Shown here in pieces: positions 1 to 8,454 of a stretch of DNA of 64,000 bases. Each line of letters begins with the position of its first letter. Position 1 is the first letter of the stretch. Source of the stretch: Winogradskyella sp. PC-19 (GTDB lineage: Bacteria > Bacteroidota > Bacteroidia > Flavobacteriales > Flavobacteriaceae); assembly GCF_002163855.1 (NCBI RefSeq), contig NZ_CP019332.1:2149145-2213144 (forward strand), written 5' to 3'. The translations under genes were made by a program, and so were the position numbers. Below the pieces are notes generated by a model. That model was not told where the DNA came from. It did not search any database and saw only the letters and a program-made list of their open reading frames with translations.

Positions 1-518
1 GTTATTTTAGAGATTATTATAAGCGTTTAAGTAATGGAGAACTCATGAATTCTGAAAACATCGAAATTGAAGATTCGTTAAAATTCACAACACCAAATGG
101 TAAGGTTGTTTATGGGGGAGGCGGAATTATCCCAGATATTTTTGTGCCTTTAGACCGCTCTTTTGATAACGAAACAATAAATTATTTAAGACGTTCGGGT
201 CATTTTGGTTTTTTTGTTTTCGAAGAATTAGATAGAAATAGAGCTATATATGACGGTGTGGCTAAACGTGATTTCATAGATAACTTTTTTGTAAGTGATG
301 ATATTGTAGTACGTTTTCAAGATTACGTAAATAGACAAGAAAGTACTAAAATTAGCTTTGTAGCCTTTAACGATGTAATAAAGCGTTTGATTAAAGCGAC
401 TCTAGCAAGACAGCTATACGACGATAACGCTTTTGAGGAAATTATTAATAGAAGCGATATTATGATAGATGAGGTTATTCTTCTAAGCCAAGATAATCCT
501 GAAGAAACGACTAACTAG
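1..518 (+). CDS. S41 family C-terminal processing peptidase, 3' part only
   Basis: The reading frame is open from the left edge (first full codon at position 3) to the TAG at 516-518, giving the last 171 residues of a longer protein. The stretch FTTPNGKVVYGGGGIIPD is typical of tail-specific S41 serine peptidases (CtpA/Prc type), just after the catalytic core, and is followed by a helical C-terminal extension. The Ser/Lys dyad and PDZ domain must lie outside the window. These enzymes usually act in the periplasm on protein C-termini. An internal ATG at 45 is not the true start, because the frame runs straight through it. The gene is convergent with the next one and overlaps its 3' end by 8 bases. 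Confidence 0.85.
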   Translation, partial: YFRDYYKRLSNGELMNSENIEIEDSLKFTTPNGKVVYGGGGIIPDIFVPLDRSFDNETINYLRRSGHFGFFVFEELDRNRAIYDGVAKRDFIDNFFVSDDIVVRFQDYVNRQESTKISFVAFNDVIKRLIKATLARQLYDDNAFEEIINRSDIMIDEVILLSQDNPEETTN

Positions 519-1122
519 AAATCTTATCATGCACTTTAGTATGCTTACCAGCATTCCAAAGTGTAAGAATGTCAGTTGCTACCTGAGCGCCACTACCACT
601 AGCAATTGCAAATTGACTTCTTCCTCCAGCTAAAGTTCCTGCTACGTAAAGACCATTTTCGACTAAATAGTTTTTATTTTTTAACCAAATTCTATCTTTT
701 TCGATAGCAGCTTGTGGATGTGGTTCCACGTAAGTTTCAAGACCTTTTATGATCAGTAAATTAGTGTAACCAACTGCAATAACTATGTTTTTAGAGGTGT
801 AGCTATTTTTGTTTGTTTCTACCGTAAAACCTTCAGGATATTTAGAGATTGATTTTACTTTCTCCTTTTCAATTTGTGTTACATGTGGATATAAGTCTTG
901 TAACTGCTGTTTTCCACTTTTTAGAATGTCTTTTCCCAAAGTTTTAGGTGGTAAACCTAAAACGTTATTAAAAAGTGCATTTTGTAAATGCGATGTTTTT
1001 TGGTGCGTAATAATACCAATCTGTTTATCGGCGGCAAATGGCTTTGATATTGCAGAGCCTAATACTAAAGCGCAAGACATTCCTGCGGCACCACCACCTA
1101 TAATCAAAGCATCAAAATCCAT
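511..1122 (-). CDS. Short FAD-dependent thioredoxin-reductase-like oxidoreductase
   Basis: This 203-residue protein starts with a dinucleotide-binding motif (GGGAAG, residues 9-14) and ends with a second FAD-contact motif (GLYVAGTLAGG) followed by a helix, as in the FAD domain of thioredoxin reductases. Normal thioredoxin reductases have about 310 residues. Here the central NADPH-binding domain and the CxxC redox pair are absent, so it should bind FAD but is unlikely to reduce thioredoxin. Its substrate is unknown. The start codon overlaps the stop of the upstream 66-codon gene as TAATG, indicating translational coupling. Confidence 0.75.
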   Translation of the reverse strand: MDFDALIIGGGAAGMSCALVLGSAISKPFAADKQIGIITHQKTSHLQNALFNNVLGLPPKTLGKDILKSGKQQLQDLYPHVTQIEKEKVKSISKYPEGFTVETNKNSYTSKNIVIAVGYTNLLIIKGLETYVEPHPQAAIEKDRIWLKNKNYLVENGLYVAGTLAGGRSQFAIASGSGAQVATDILTLWNAGKHTKVHDKISS

Positions 1123-1322
1123 TATTTACGTTTATCTAATTTTTCAATTTTCTTTGAAACTCTAAAAATTTGAAGTAGTGTAATCACACAAAGTGAACAA
1201 AAAATTGTAATCAGCGCAGTTGCACTTTCACCTTGTAAAAGGGCATCAAAATTTAGTTTAGTAGCATTAAAAATAATTAATGCAAAAGCTATGACTGAGG
1301 CAATAATTGTGAATATTTTCAT
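1122..1322 (-). CDS. Small two-helix membrane protein, hypothetical
   Basis: The 66-residue product has two hydrophobic segments (about residues 3-20 and 35-53) and a lysine-rich C-terminus, so it is probably an inner-membrane protein with both ends on the same side. I do not recognise the family. Its TAA overlaps the ATG of the downstream FAD protein by one base, and the marC gene lies 18 bases upstream on the same strand, so the three are probably co-transcribed. No catalytic motif is visible. Confidence 0.6.
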   Translation of the reverse strand: MKIFTIIASVIAFALIIFNATKLNFDALLQGESATALITIFCSLCVITLLQIFRVSKKIEKLDKRK

Positions 1323-1340
1323 TTTTAACGGGTTTTATGA

Positions 1341-1922
1341 CTAAGCTAATAATTCTTTAATATTAGCAGTAAATAATTTTACTGCTATAGCTAACAAAAT
1401 TACGCCAAAAACTTTTCTTATAATCTTAATTCCGTTTGGGCCTATAATTCTTTCAATTTTAGATGAAGTTTTAAGGACAATATATATTACTATAACATTG
1501 ATAATTACAGCAACGATAATATTCTCAATTTTAAATTCAGCTCTAAGAGAAAGCAATGTTGTTAAACTTCCTGGTCCAGCTATTAGAGGAAATGCAAGAG
1601 GAAAAACAGAGGCTGTAATAGAATTACTCTCTTCTTCTTTATAAAGTGTAATTCCTAAAATCATTTCTAGAGCAATAAAAAATAAAATAAAAGCACCTGC
1701 AACTGCAAAAGAATTTACATCTACACCAATAAAATTTAAAAGACGTTGTCCAACAAATAGAAAAATAATCATAATAATCCCTGCTATAATGGACGCTTTT
1801 TCACTTTGTATATGCCCCACTTTTTTTCGTAAATCTATGATAATAGGTATGTTTCCGATAATATCTATTACGGCGAACAATACCATAAATGCTGTAAAAA
1901 TTTGTTTAAAATTAAATTCCAT
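1341..1922 (-). CDS. MarC family integral membrane protein
   Basis: The 193-residue hydrophobic protein has about six transmembrane segments and the MarC/UPF0056 features: an early NIPI segment, a GAFILFFIALEMILG helix, and FPLAFPLIAGPGSLTT in the middle. Full length for the family. The molecular role of MarC proteins is still unclear despite the historical name (multiple antibiotic resistance). It is the first gene of a probable three-gene unit with the 66-residue membrane protein and the FAD protein. Confidence 0.88.
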   Translation of the reverse strand: MEFNFKQIFTAFMVLFAVIDIIGNIPIIIDLRKKVGHIQSEKASIIAGIIMIIFLFVGQRLLNFIGVDVNSFAVAGAFILFFIALEMILGITLYKEEESNSITASVFPLAFPLIAGPGSLTTLLSLRAEFKIENIIVAVIINVIVIYIVLKTSSKIERIIGPNGIKIIRKVFGVILLAIAVKLFTANIKELLA

Positions 1923-2023
1923 ATTGTCTGATTTTTATAAGTTTTTCAAAATCGCCGCAAAGGTGCGATTAAATTGCAGATTTTCAATATTAAATTACCG
2001 TAAAGTTTAACTATTTTTACGCT

Positions 2024-2596
2024 ATGTTTCAACTCGGAAAAACCATTGTTTCAGAAGATATTATCGAAAAAGATTTTGTCTGTAATTTATCAGCTTGCAA
2101 GGGCGCATGTTGTATAGATGGCGATGCTGGTGCTCCATTAGATGAAGCTGAAGCAAAAATCCTTGAAGAAATTTACCCAAAAGTAAAACCCTTTTTACGT
2201 AAAGAAGGTATTGCCCAAATCGAAAAGCAAGGTACATCCATCACGACAGCTTTTGGCGAATTAGAAACACCATTAATAAATGGCGCAGATTGTGCATATG
2301 TCATTTTCGACGATAAAAAAACCGCACTTTGTGGTATTGAAGAAGCCTACAATCAAGGCGAAGTCAGCTGGAAAAAACCTGTGTCTTGCCATTTATATCC
2401 AATTAGAGTAAAAGATTACTCGGAATTTTCTGCTGTGAATTATGACAAATGGGAAATTTGTGACGATGCATGTTCTCTTGGTGCAGAATTACAAGTCCCA
2501 GTCTATAGATTTGTTAAAGAAGCTTTAATCCGAAAGTTTGGTGAAGATTGGTATGCGGAATTGGAAACTGTTGCTAAAGAGAAGTTTGATAAATAA
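2024..2596 (+). CDS. DUF3109 family cysteine-rich protein
   Basis: The 190-residue protein carries an N-terminal cysteine cluster (C20, C25, C29, C30) and further cysteines in the second half (CAYVIF, CGIEEAYNQG, CHLYPIR, CDDAC). This matches DUF3109, which is related to the YkgJ-type putative metal or Fe-S binding proteins. The function is not established. A TATTTTTA promoter-like box ends four bases before the ATG, so the transcript may be leaderless. A strong hairpin follows the stop. Confidence 0.85.
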   Translation: MFQLGKTIVSEDIIEKDFVCNLSACKGACCIDGDAGAPLDEAEAKILEEIYPKVKPFLRKEGIAQIEKQGTSITTAFGELETPLINGADCAYVIFDDKKTALCGIEEAYNQGEVSWKKPVSCHLYPIRVKDYSEFSAVNYDKWEICDDACSLGAELQVPVYRFVKEALIRKFGEDWYAELETVAKEKFDK

Positions 2597-2627
2597 AAAG
2601 GAGACTCAAATAGGTTATCCCTAAATA

Positions 2628-2661
2628 AAAACGGTCACTCTAATTATAAAGTGACCGTTTT
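2628..2661. terminator. Bidirectional intrinsic terminator
   Basis: A perfect 12-bp stem (arms 2628-2639 and 2650-2661, core ACGGTCACT) with a 10-base loop has A-rich and T-rich outer edges. It lies between the convergent DUF3109 gene and nrdA and can serve both. Confidence 0.8.
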
Positions 2662-2702
2662 GTCATTTGAATATTTTTTATTCGTATTTGCAACACTGTT
2701 GC

Positions 2703-4484
2703 TTAACCTTCACAACTTGCACATTCCTTCTTTTGTTTGAATTTTTGTGCAGCATTCATACTGTGTTGGTAGTACAATGATTTAAGACCTAATTTCCATG
2801 CTGTTACGTGGATTTTATTAATATCCTTAACTGGCATATCTGGGTGTACAATTATATTTAAAGATTGTCCTTGGTCGATATGATTTTGTCTATTTGCCGC
2901 TTGGTAAATGATATCCATTTGGTCAATTTCAGGATAAGTTCTAAATACCGCTTTTTCGTTTTCAGTTAAAAACTCTAAGTGTTGTACAGAACCATCACGG
3001 TCTCTGATTGAACGCCAAACTTCAGTTGTATCCTGACCTTTTTCAGCCAATAATTCTTGTAAGAATGGGTTTTTAATCGTCGTCTTTAACTTCGCAATAT
3101 CTTTTACATAAATGTTAGACCAAATTGGTTCAATACCTTGAGATACTTGACCTAAAATAAATGCCGATGATGTTGTTGGTGCAATAGCATTTAAAGTGGC
3201 GTTACGTCTGCCGTAACCTTTAAGTACTTTTGGCTCACCAAATTTAGCAGCTAATTCTTCTGAAGCTGAAACTGATTTCTCTTTAACGACTCTAAATATT
3301 TCACTATTTAAATCAAATGCTTCTTTACTGTCAAAAGCATGCATTTTTGATTGTAATAACGAGTGCCATCCTAAAACACCCATACCAAGTGCTCTATTTT
3401 CTTTTGCGAAGTTATACGCACGTTCCATAAATAAGAATGTTTGTCTATCTTCTCTACTATCCGAATCTCTATAAGATTCTAATTTTTCTAAAAATTCTGT
3501 AATTACAGCATCTAAGAAATATACCATTGTTTCAACAGCATCGGTATCTTTCCACTTATCATAGTGTAATAAATTCACACTACTTAGTACACATACAAAT
3601 GACCACTCATCGTTAGATGGTAACATGATTTCTGTACACAAGTTACTTGCGTAAATTGGATGATTTTTATCTCGGTAAACATCAGCAGCACCTTTATCAG
3701 CATTGTCGTTAAAGAAAATGTATGGGTAACCCATTTCGCCACGACGTTGTAAAATTTTGGCCCAAATGCTTCGTTTTTCTTGGTCGCCAGCAATCATTTC
3801 TTCCATCCAAGGGTTATCTACGGTTACACCATGAGTTAAGCCTTGGATTGGGTTTCCTTCTGTGCCTATTTCTAAAAATTCTTTAATATCTGGATGACTT
3901 ACCGGTAAGTACGGCGAAAAACGACCACGACGTACAGAACCTTGACTTACAACATCTACCATACCTTCAAACAATTGCATGATATGTACAGCACCAGATG
4001 CTTCTCCATTGTTTTTTACAGCAGCACCACGATGACGTATTTTTCCAAAGTAGCCTGATGTTCCGCCACCGAGTTTGGACATCATACCAACTTCAGATTG
4101 AGTATATAAAATATTACCCATATCATCATCTACATGAGATCCAAAACAGCTAATTGGTAAACCACGCTCTTTACCAAAGTTTGACCATACTGGAGATGCT
4201 AACGAATAAAAACCATGTGACATGTAGTTATAAAACTTGTCCGAAAAACCAGGCATTCCTAAGATTTGTTCAGCACGATCTGCAACTTCTCTAATACGTT
4301 GTTCTGCAGTTACACCTTCAATTAAATAACCAGCACCTAAGAATTTACGACTGTTTTCGTTTAACCATTCAAAATTACCTTCTGGTAAGGTTTTATATTT
4401 TTTTAGAGCTTCTTTTCTAGCGTCTTTTAGAGGGTTTGTAATTGTTGTTGCTTGTTGCTGTTGTTCAATGGTTTTTTTATGCAT
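2703..4484 (-). CDS. nrdA: Class I ribonucleoside-diphosphate reductase, alpha subunit, lacking the ATP-cone
   Basis: This is the catalytic subunit that reduces ribonucleotides to deoxyribonucleotides. The active-site triad N281, C283, E285 (motif NLCTEI), the likely redox pair C113 (PISCFG) and C298, and the C-terminal shuttle cysteines (ECASCEG) are all present. With 593 residues it is much shorter than E. coli NrdA (about 760). The N-terminal ATP-cone is missing: after a short Gln-rich start the protein goes straight into the ten-helix domain. The ATP-cone is instead found on the partner NrdB, encoded 25 bases upstream on the same strand. The two form one operon, in the order nrdB then nrdA. 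Confidence 0.95.
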   Translation of the reverse strand: MHKKTIEQQQQATTITNPLKDARKEALKKYKTLPEGNFEWLNENSRKFLGAGYLIEGVTAEQRIREVADRAEQILGMPGFSDKFYNYMSHGFYSLASPVWSNFGKERGLPISCFGSHVDDDMGNILYTQSEVGMMSKLGGGTSGYFGKIRHRGAAVKNNGEASGAVHIMQLFEGMVDVVSQGSVRRGRFSPYLPVSHPDIKEFLEIGTEGNPIQGLTHGVTVDNPWMEEMIAGDQEKRSIWAKILQRRGEMGYPYIFFNDNADKGAADVYRDKNHPIYASNLCTEIMLPSNDEWSFVCVLSSVNLLHYDKWKDTDAVETMVYFLDAVITEFLEKLESYRDSDSREDRQTFLFMERAYNFAKENRALGMGVLGWHSLLQSKMHAFDSKEAFDLNSEIFRVVKEKSVSASEELAAKFGEPKVLKGYGRRNATLNAIAPTTSSAFILGQVSQGIEPIWSNIYVKDIAKLKTTIKNPFLQELLAEKGQDTTEVWRSIRDRDGSVQHLEFLTENEKAVFRTYPEIDQMDIIYQAANRQNHIDQGQSLNIIVHPDMPVKDINKIHVTAWKLGLKSLYYQHSMNAAQKFKQKKECASCEG

Positions 4485-4509
4485 GGTTTAATCGTATATG
4501 GTGTGGTTA

Positions 4510-5787
4510 TTAAAATAAGTCGTCGCCAGTAAAGCTTTGTGCTTTTTTACTGTAGTTAATAGAGCGTTTTACGAAGAAATCGCCGTGTTTTGTTCCAATA
4601 ATCTCGTCATCAAACCATTCTGTTTGGTTTAATAGTGTTTCGTTAACTTGGAAAACAGTATCAATTCCGATACTTTCTAATGATTTGTTGAATCTGTTTT
4701 TAAGGAATTCAATGACAACTGCTTTTGGTAAAAAGTCTAATTCGCCATCTTCAAAAATCCAGTCAACCAATTCGCTTTCTGCTTCAAAAGCTTGATTACA
4801 CATATCTTGTATGGTCGTGTGGTACTCAGCCGTAAACCATTCTGGGTGTTCGTCTCTTAAAATCTTAATTAAATCAATCCCAAAATCACCGTGAATTTGC
4901 TCTTCTTTAGAAGTCGCTTCAACAACGTTAGAAACTCCCTTCAACATGTTTTTGTGCTTGTTAAAAGCCATGATGATTAAAAACTGAGAGAATAACGATA
5001 CGTGCTCAATGAATAATGAGAATAATAAAATTGCTTCAGCATATTCTTTATTATCATCACTTTTTGAATTTTTTAAAGCTGTTTCTAAATACTGAACCCT
5101 TTTCATGATTACAGGCTTTTTCTTTAAGGCTTTAAACTCTTTATTCAATCCTAGGATTTCTAATAGGTGTGAATATGCATCTGCGTGACGCACTTCACTT
5201 TCTGCGAATGTAGAACCTACTGAACCAATTTCTGGCTTTGGCATTCTATGGTATAAATCGCCCCAAAAGCTTTTTACTGCAACTTCAATTTGAGAAATAG
5301 CAAGCATTGTATTTTTGATAGCACTACGTTCTGTATCTGTTAATCTTGATTTAAAATCCTGTATGTCGCTTGTAAAATTAAATTCCGTATGTATCCAATA
5401 TGAGTGGCGAATTGCAGGAACATACTCGTACAATTGTGGGTATTCGTAAGGTTTTAAACTTACACGTTTTTCAAAAATGTCAGTTTTTCTTTTTTCCGCT
5501 TGTTGGTTACGGTAAAGGATATATGCCTTTGCAGCCTTTAAAAAACCAGTAGCCATCAGGGTTGTCTCTACATTATCTTGAATTTCTTCGATTGTAGGAA
5601 TGTAATCCGCATCCTTTATAGTACGTACTTGTAAAGCTTCGTAGACACTTAAAGCAACGTTTTGTGCGTCATTTTCTGTACCATGATTCACAGCGGTCAT
5701 TGCTTTTAAAATTGCGTTAGTAATTTTATCTAATTCAAATTTTTTGGTCGAGAAATCTCTTTTGACTACGAAATCAATTTTTGACAT
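4510..5787 (-). CDS. nrdB: Ribonucleotide reductase beta subunit with N-terminal ATP-cone
   Basis: The first 95 or so residues form an ATP-cone (VVKRDFSTKKFELDKITNAI and then the helical part), which normally sits on NrdA. The ferritin-like radical domain follows, with metal ligands E168, E198, H201, E261, E296 and H299, and a tyrosine (Y205) at the usual radical position. The same arrangement was described in the flavobacterium Leeuwenhoekiella blandensis, where dATP inhibits by tetramerising NrdB and the cofactor is a manganese pair. I infer the same here. I chose the ATG at 5787 (MSKIDF). An in-frame ATG at 5829 would add 14 unconserved-looking residues. Confidence 0.93.
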   Translation of the reverse strand: MSKIDFVVKRDFSTKKFELDKITNAILKAMTAVNHGTENDAQNVALSVYEALQVRTIKDADYIPTIEEIQDNVETTLMATGFLKAAKAYILYRNQQAEKRKTDIFEKRVSLKPYEYPQLYEYVPAIRHSYWIHTEFNFTSDIQDFKSRLTDTERSAIKNTMLAISQIEVAVKSFWGDLYHRMPKPEIGSVGSTFAESEVRHADAYSHLLEILGLNKEFKALKKKPVIMKRVQYLETALKNSKSDDNKEYAEAILLFSLFIEHVSLFSQFLIIMAFNKHKNMLKGVSNVVEATSKEEQIHGDFGIDLIKILRDEHPEWFTAEYHTTIQDMCNQAFEAESELVDWIFEDGELDFLPKAVVIEFLKNRFNKSLESIGIDTVFQVNETLLNQTEWFDDEIIGTKHGDFFVKRSINYSKKAQSFTGDDLF

Positions 5788-6266
5788 AATATTAAGTTTT
5801 GGATTATTAATCGGAATGTAAAGATTCAAATTTTTGCTTTTAAATTTGAAGTACTTTACAAATGGTTCTCAACATTTTATTAACATTGATTATTTGTCCT
5901 AGTGTTTACGGGAATTGTTTGGCGAAATTTTTTTTAATTTTTTTTAAAAGTTGAAATTTTAACACTTTTCAGGTGTAAATTTTAACAGAAATGAATTCCT
6001 GTTTTTTTTGGCTATTATAAAAAAATAGCTTTCAAAGTTCTATTTTAATCAGAAAACATTTTTATTTAAAGCGCTGACAATTAGTTATTTAAAGTTATTA
6101 AGGCTGTATAGTGTTTTGTGTGTGATGATATGTAGATGCTTTCTGGCTTTTTGAGCATTTATGCTTTAAGTGTTAAAATTTTTTAAGTACTGATATTAGA
6201 GAACATTCAGCATTAAAATTGAAAAGTGTATTAGATTATTTTATTGTGAATTGGTTTTAAAAAAGG
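5788..6266. other. Long AT-rich intergenic region upstream of nrdBA
   Basis: About 480 bases carry no convincing gene. An 11-base direct repeat (AAATTTTAACA) occurs at 5954-5964 and 5977-5987, 23 bases apart, about two helical turns. The intervening bases form a weak dyad (TAACAC and GTGTAA). I found no exact TAnnTTTG promoter box and no clear NrdR box. The region probably holds control sites for nrdBA, but this is inference. Confidence 0.35.
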
Positions 6267-6422
6267 ATGAAGAGTACAACAAATAACTGTATTTTAAGTG
6301 TGATTTTTGGATTAGTATACTTAATAAATCAAATGGTAGGATTTTTTATTACTAAGAGTTTGAAAGCCTCAATTCTTTCTTATATTGGGCAATATATTAA
6401 AGAATATAAATGGAAGAAATAA
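6267..6422 (+). CDS. Possible 51-residue membrane peptide
   Basis: An ATG-initiated frame at 6267-6422 would encode 51 residues with one hydrophobic segment (about residues 8-30) and a basic, aromatic end (KEYKWKK). Its last 13 bases overlap the start of the downstream zinc-ribbon gene, so translation could be coupled. AGG directly abuts the ATG and is too close to act as a normal ribosome site. It may be a chance frame in AT-rich DNA. I recognise no family. Confidence 0.3.
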   Translation: MKSTTNNCILSVIFGLVYLINQMVGFFITKSLKASILSYIGQYIKEYKWKK

Positions 6423-6914
6423 GTAATTTAGAAAATACCCAGCCAGTTTGTTCAATATGTAAAACGATAGTAGATGCGGAAAGTATTTTTTGCAGTTCTT
6501 GTGGCTTTCCTGAAAATGGTACGGATAAAGATGTTGCTCAGTTTCATGCAAAGAATGCTATGAAAAAGAACCAGCATATGGATGCAGATAAAAAAATTAA
6601 ATCTGCCAGAAATACTCTATATGTTATGGCTGGTATTACTATAGTTTTCGCAACTATAACTTTTTTTTATAAATCAAGATTCAGCCACATTAATTACTAG
6701 TTTTATACTAGGAGTTATTTATTTACTTCTAGGTTCGTGGACATCAAAAAAGCCACTTATTGCAATTCTCTTAGGATTATTCCTCTACTTAACGACAATC
6801 ATTATTTCTGCGATTGTTGCACCTGAAACGATTATCAAAGGCATAATTTTTAAAATTATAATTATAGCTTATTTGGCAAAGGGTGTTTACTCCGCATCCT
6901 CAATAAAAAAATAG
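6410..6914 (+). pseudogene. Zinc-ribbon membrane protein, frameshifted at a T8 run
   Basis: The first 96 codons (to a TAG at 6698-6700) encode a zinc ribbon with CxxC pairs C14/C17 and C28/C31, a linker, and a first membrane helix. At a run of eight T (6661-6668) the frame must advance by one base. The new frame then reads on to the TAG at 6912-6914 and encodes three more hydrophobic segments (for example SFILGVIYLLLGSW and LFLYLTTIIISAIV). With seven T the two parts would join into a four-helix protein of about 167 residues. This may be a real mutation, a reversible slippage site, or a sequencing error. A zinc-ribbon CPBP gene follows 14 bases later. Confidence 0.75.
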
Positions 6915-6928
6915 TAAGACATTTATTT

Positions 6929-7681
6929 ATGCAAAATTGTACAAAGTGTAATCATACTTTAAATATTGAAGCCAAATTTTGCACACAATGTGGAAATGTT
7001 TTAGCTAAATCAGGTATTGAAAATAGAACCGAGTCACTCAATTTAGTTATTGTTTTCTATGTTGTTTTTCTGTTTTTTGCTGTAATATCACATTACATAT
7101 ATGAAGCTTCTGAGTCTAGTCTTGGCTTAGATATTATGATAGAAAGTATATTTGCTATCCTTGTAGTAGGCTTTTCTATTTTAGACTTTAAAGGAATTTT
7201 GAAGCTGTATAAACTTCCTATTATTAGTAAAGAGATTATAGCTATTTCGTTATTAGCACCTGTGTTTTCAGCAATATTTGTCTCTCTTTCTGTAGGATAT
7301 ATTAATGAGCTGTTATTTGACTCATCTGGCATCAATTATTACAGTGATTATATATATCTAGAAAACCCATTAGCTTGGTCTATTCTGTTTGTAGCAATTT
7401 TACCTCCAATATTTGAGGAGTTAGCTTTTAGAGGTTTTTTATTTAACGAATTGAGTAAAGTTGTTAGTGAAAAAGTAACGATAATCGGTACAGCATTTAT
7501 ATTTGCTTTAGTACACTTTTCATTTATTTCACTAATATGGATTTTCCCATTTGGGTTGCTACTAGGTTATTTAAGAAATAAATATAAAACACTATGGTAT
7601 GGAATAGTTATCCATTTCATACATAATTTAATAGTATTACTTATAGACTACTACAACTATAATTCTGAATTTATTATTTGA
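6929..7681 (+). CDS. Zinc-ribbon CPBP-family intramembrane protease
   Basis: The N-terminus is a zinc ribbon (C4, C7, C18, C21). A multi-helix membrane domain follows with the CPBP/CAAX-protease signature: E163-E164-xxx-R168 (EELAFRG), H196, and H229 with H232-N233. The family comprises glutamic-type intramembrane endopeptidases, including type II CAAX proteases and bacteriocin self-immunity proteins. The substrate here is unknown. It lies 14 bases after the frameshifted zinc-ribbon gene, and the shared ribbon suggests the two proteins work in the same place or pathway (inference). Its stop abuts the convergent gene at 7683. Confidence 0.85.
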   Translation: MQNCTKCNHTLNIEAKFCTQCGNVLAKSGIENRTESLNLVIVFYVVFLFFAVISHYIYEASESSLGLDIMIESIFAILVVGFSILDFKGILKLYKLPIISKEIIAISLLAPVFSAIFVSLSVGYINELLFDSSGINYYSDYIYLENPLAWSILFVAILPPIFEELAFRGFLFNELSKVVSEKVTIIGTAFIFALVHFSFISLIWIFPFGLLLGYLRNKYKTLWYGIVIHFIHNLIVLLIDYYNYNSEFII

Positions 7682-7682
7682 G

Positions 7683-8402
7683 TTAGTTACCCAAACTATC
7701 AGTCCCCAAATACTTGTCATCTTTATTATAGTACCAAGCGCGTACTTTAGGCATTTTAATGCCATTTACGGTTTCTTCATCTGTAAGTAGTATGTATTCA
7801 CCAGAATCTGGTTTTACATTGCCTTTATCATCCGTTTTATAAAACTGATAAACTTCCATAGCATAAGTCTCTGGGTCAAAGTAAAAATACCAAACATCAC
7901 TACCGACAGCTTTATCGTAAGTTGCTTTTAATACCAAATAGTCTTTTCCTTTAAATGTTTTGCGCTCAACTTTTGCATTAATATTAGTGCCTTTGTCTTT
8001 AAGCTTCATTGGCAATCCGTATAAATACGTATAGTAGTTTTTATACATGTTTGCACGTTCGCAAGTCATCTTTTTCTCTTTTGCTGTGGCTTCATCTAAT
8101 TTTGTAGTATTATAAAATAAAGAGCAGTTACTTTTGTCTACAGTATAGGTTTGTGTATTACCATCTCTATTTGCAGTGACACTAAAAAACTCAGTAGGTA
8201 GGCTTATGTTTATATCACTAACTCTTGGACTCTGATTAGGTGTGGTCATTGTTACTTTAAAGTTACCACTAAAACTTGGCCAATTATCACTTGGGTCATG
8301 ATAATTAATGGCTTTTTCAAGGAGTTCAGAACCACTAATGTTTTGAGAGTTTATAGTAAAGGCCATACCAATAAATAAGAAAAGAGAATAGCGTAATTTC
8401 AT
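7683..8402 (-). CDS. Secreted DUF6503-like protein
   Basis: A signal peptide (MKLRYSLFLFIGMAFTINSQ) is followed by about 220 residues that resemble the flavobacterial DUF6503 family, which looks like a lipoprotein-carrier-type beta fold (FKVTM strands, a conserved DVWYFYFDPETY segment and a C-terminal VRAWYY). I chose the ATG at 8402 because it begins the signal peptide; a start at 8423 would add MKLIHQS. A possible promoter box (TATATTTG on the minus strand) is at 8425-8432. Function unknown; probably periplasmic. The family name is from memory. Confidence 0.6.
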   Translation of the reverse strand: MKLRYSLFLFIGMAFTINSQNISGSELLEKAINYHDPSDNWPSFSGNFKVTMTTPNQSPRVSDINISLPTEFFSVTANRDGNTQTYTVDKSNCSLFYNTTKLDEATAKEKKMTCERANMYKNYYTYLYGLPMKLKDKGTNINAKVERKTFKGKDYLVLKATYDKAVGSDVWYFYFDPETYAMEVYQFYKTDDKGNVKPDSGEYILLTDEETVNGIKMPKVRAWYYNKDDKYLGTDSLGN

Positions 8403-8454
8403 AGATTGATGTATTAATTTCAATCAAATATACAAAACCAAATAGCGATGTTAT

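Noticed and set aside
6369-6551. 60-codon minus-strand frame across the start of the zinc-ribbon gene
   Set aside because: It is antisense to the zinc ribbon and has no conserved features.
8019-8034. CGTATAAATACGTATA-like string resembling the shared palindrome
   Set aside because: It lies inside the coding sequence of the DUF6503-like gene and lacks the flanking AATTTTAA block, so chance is more likely.
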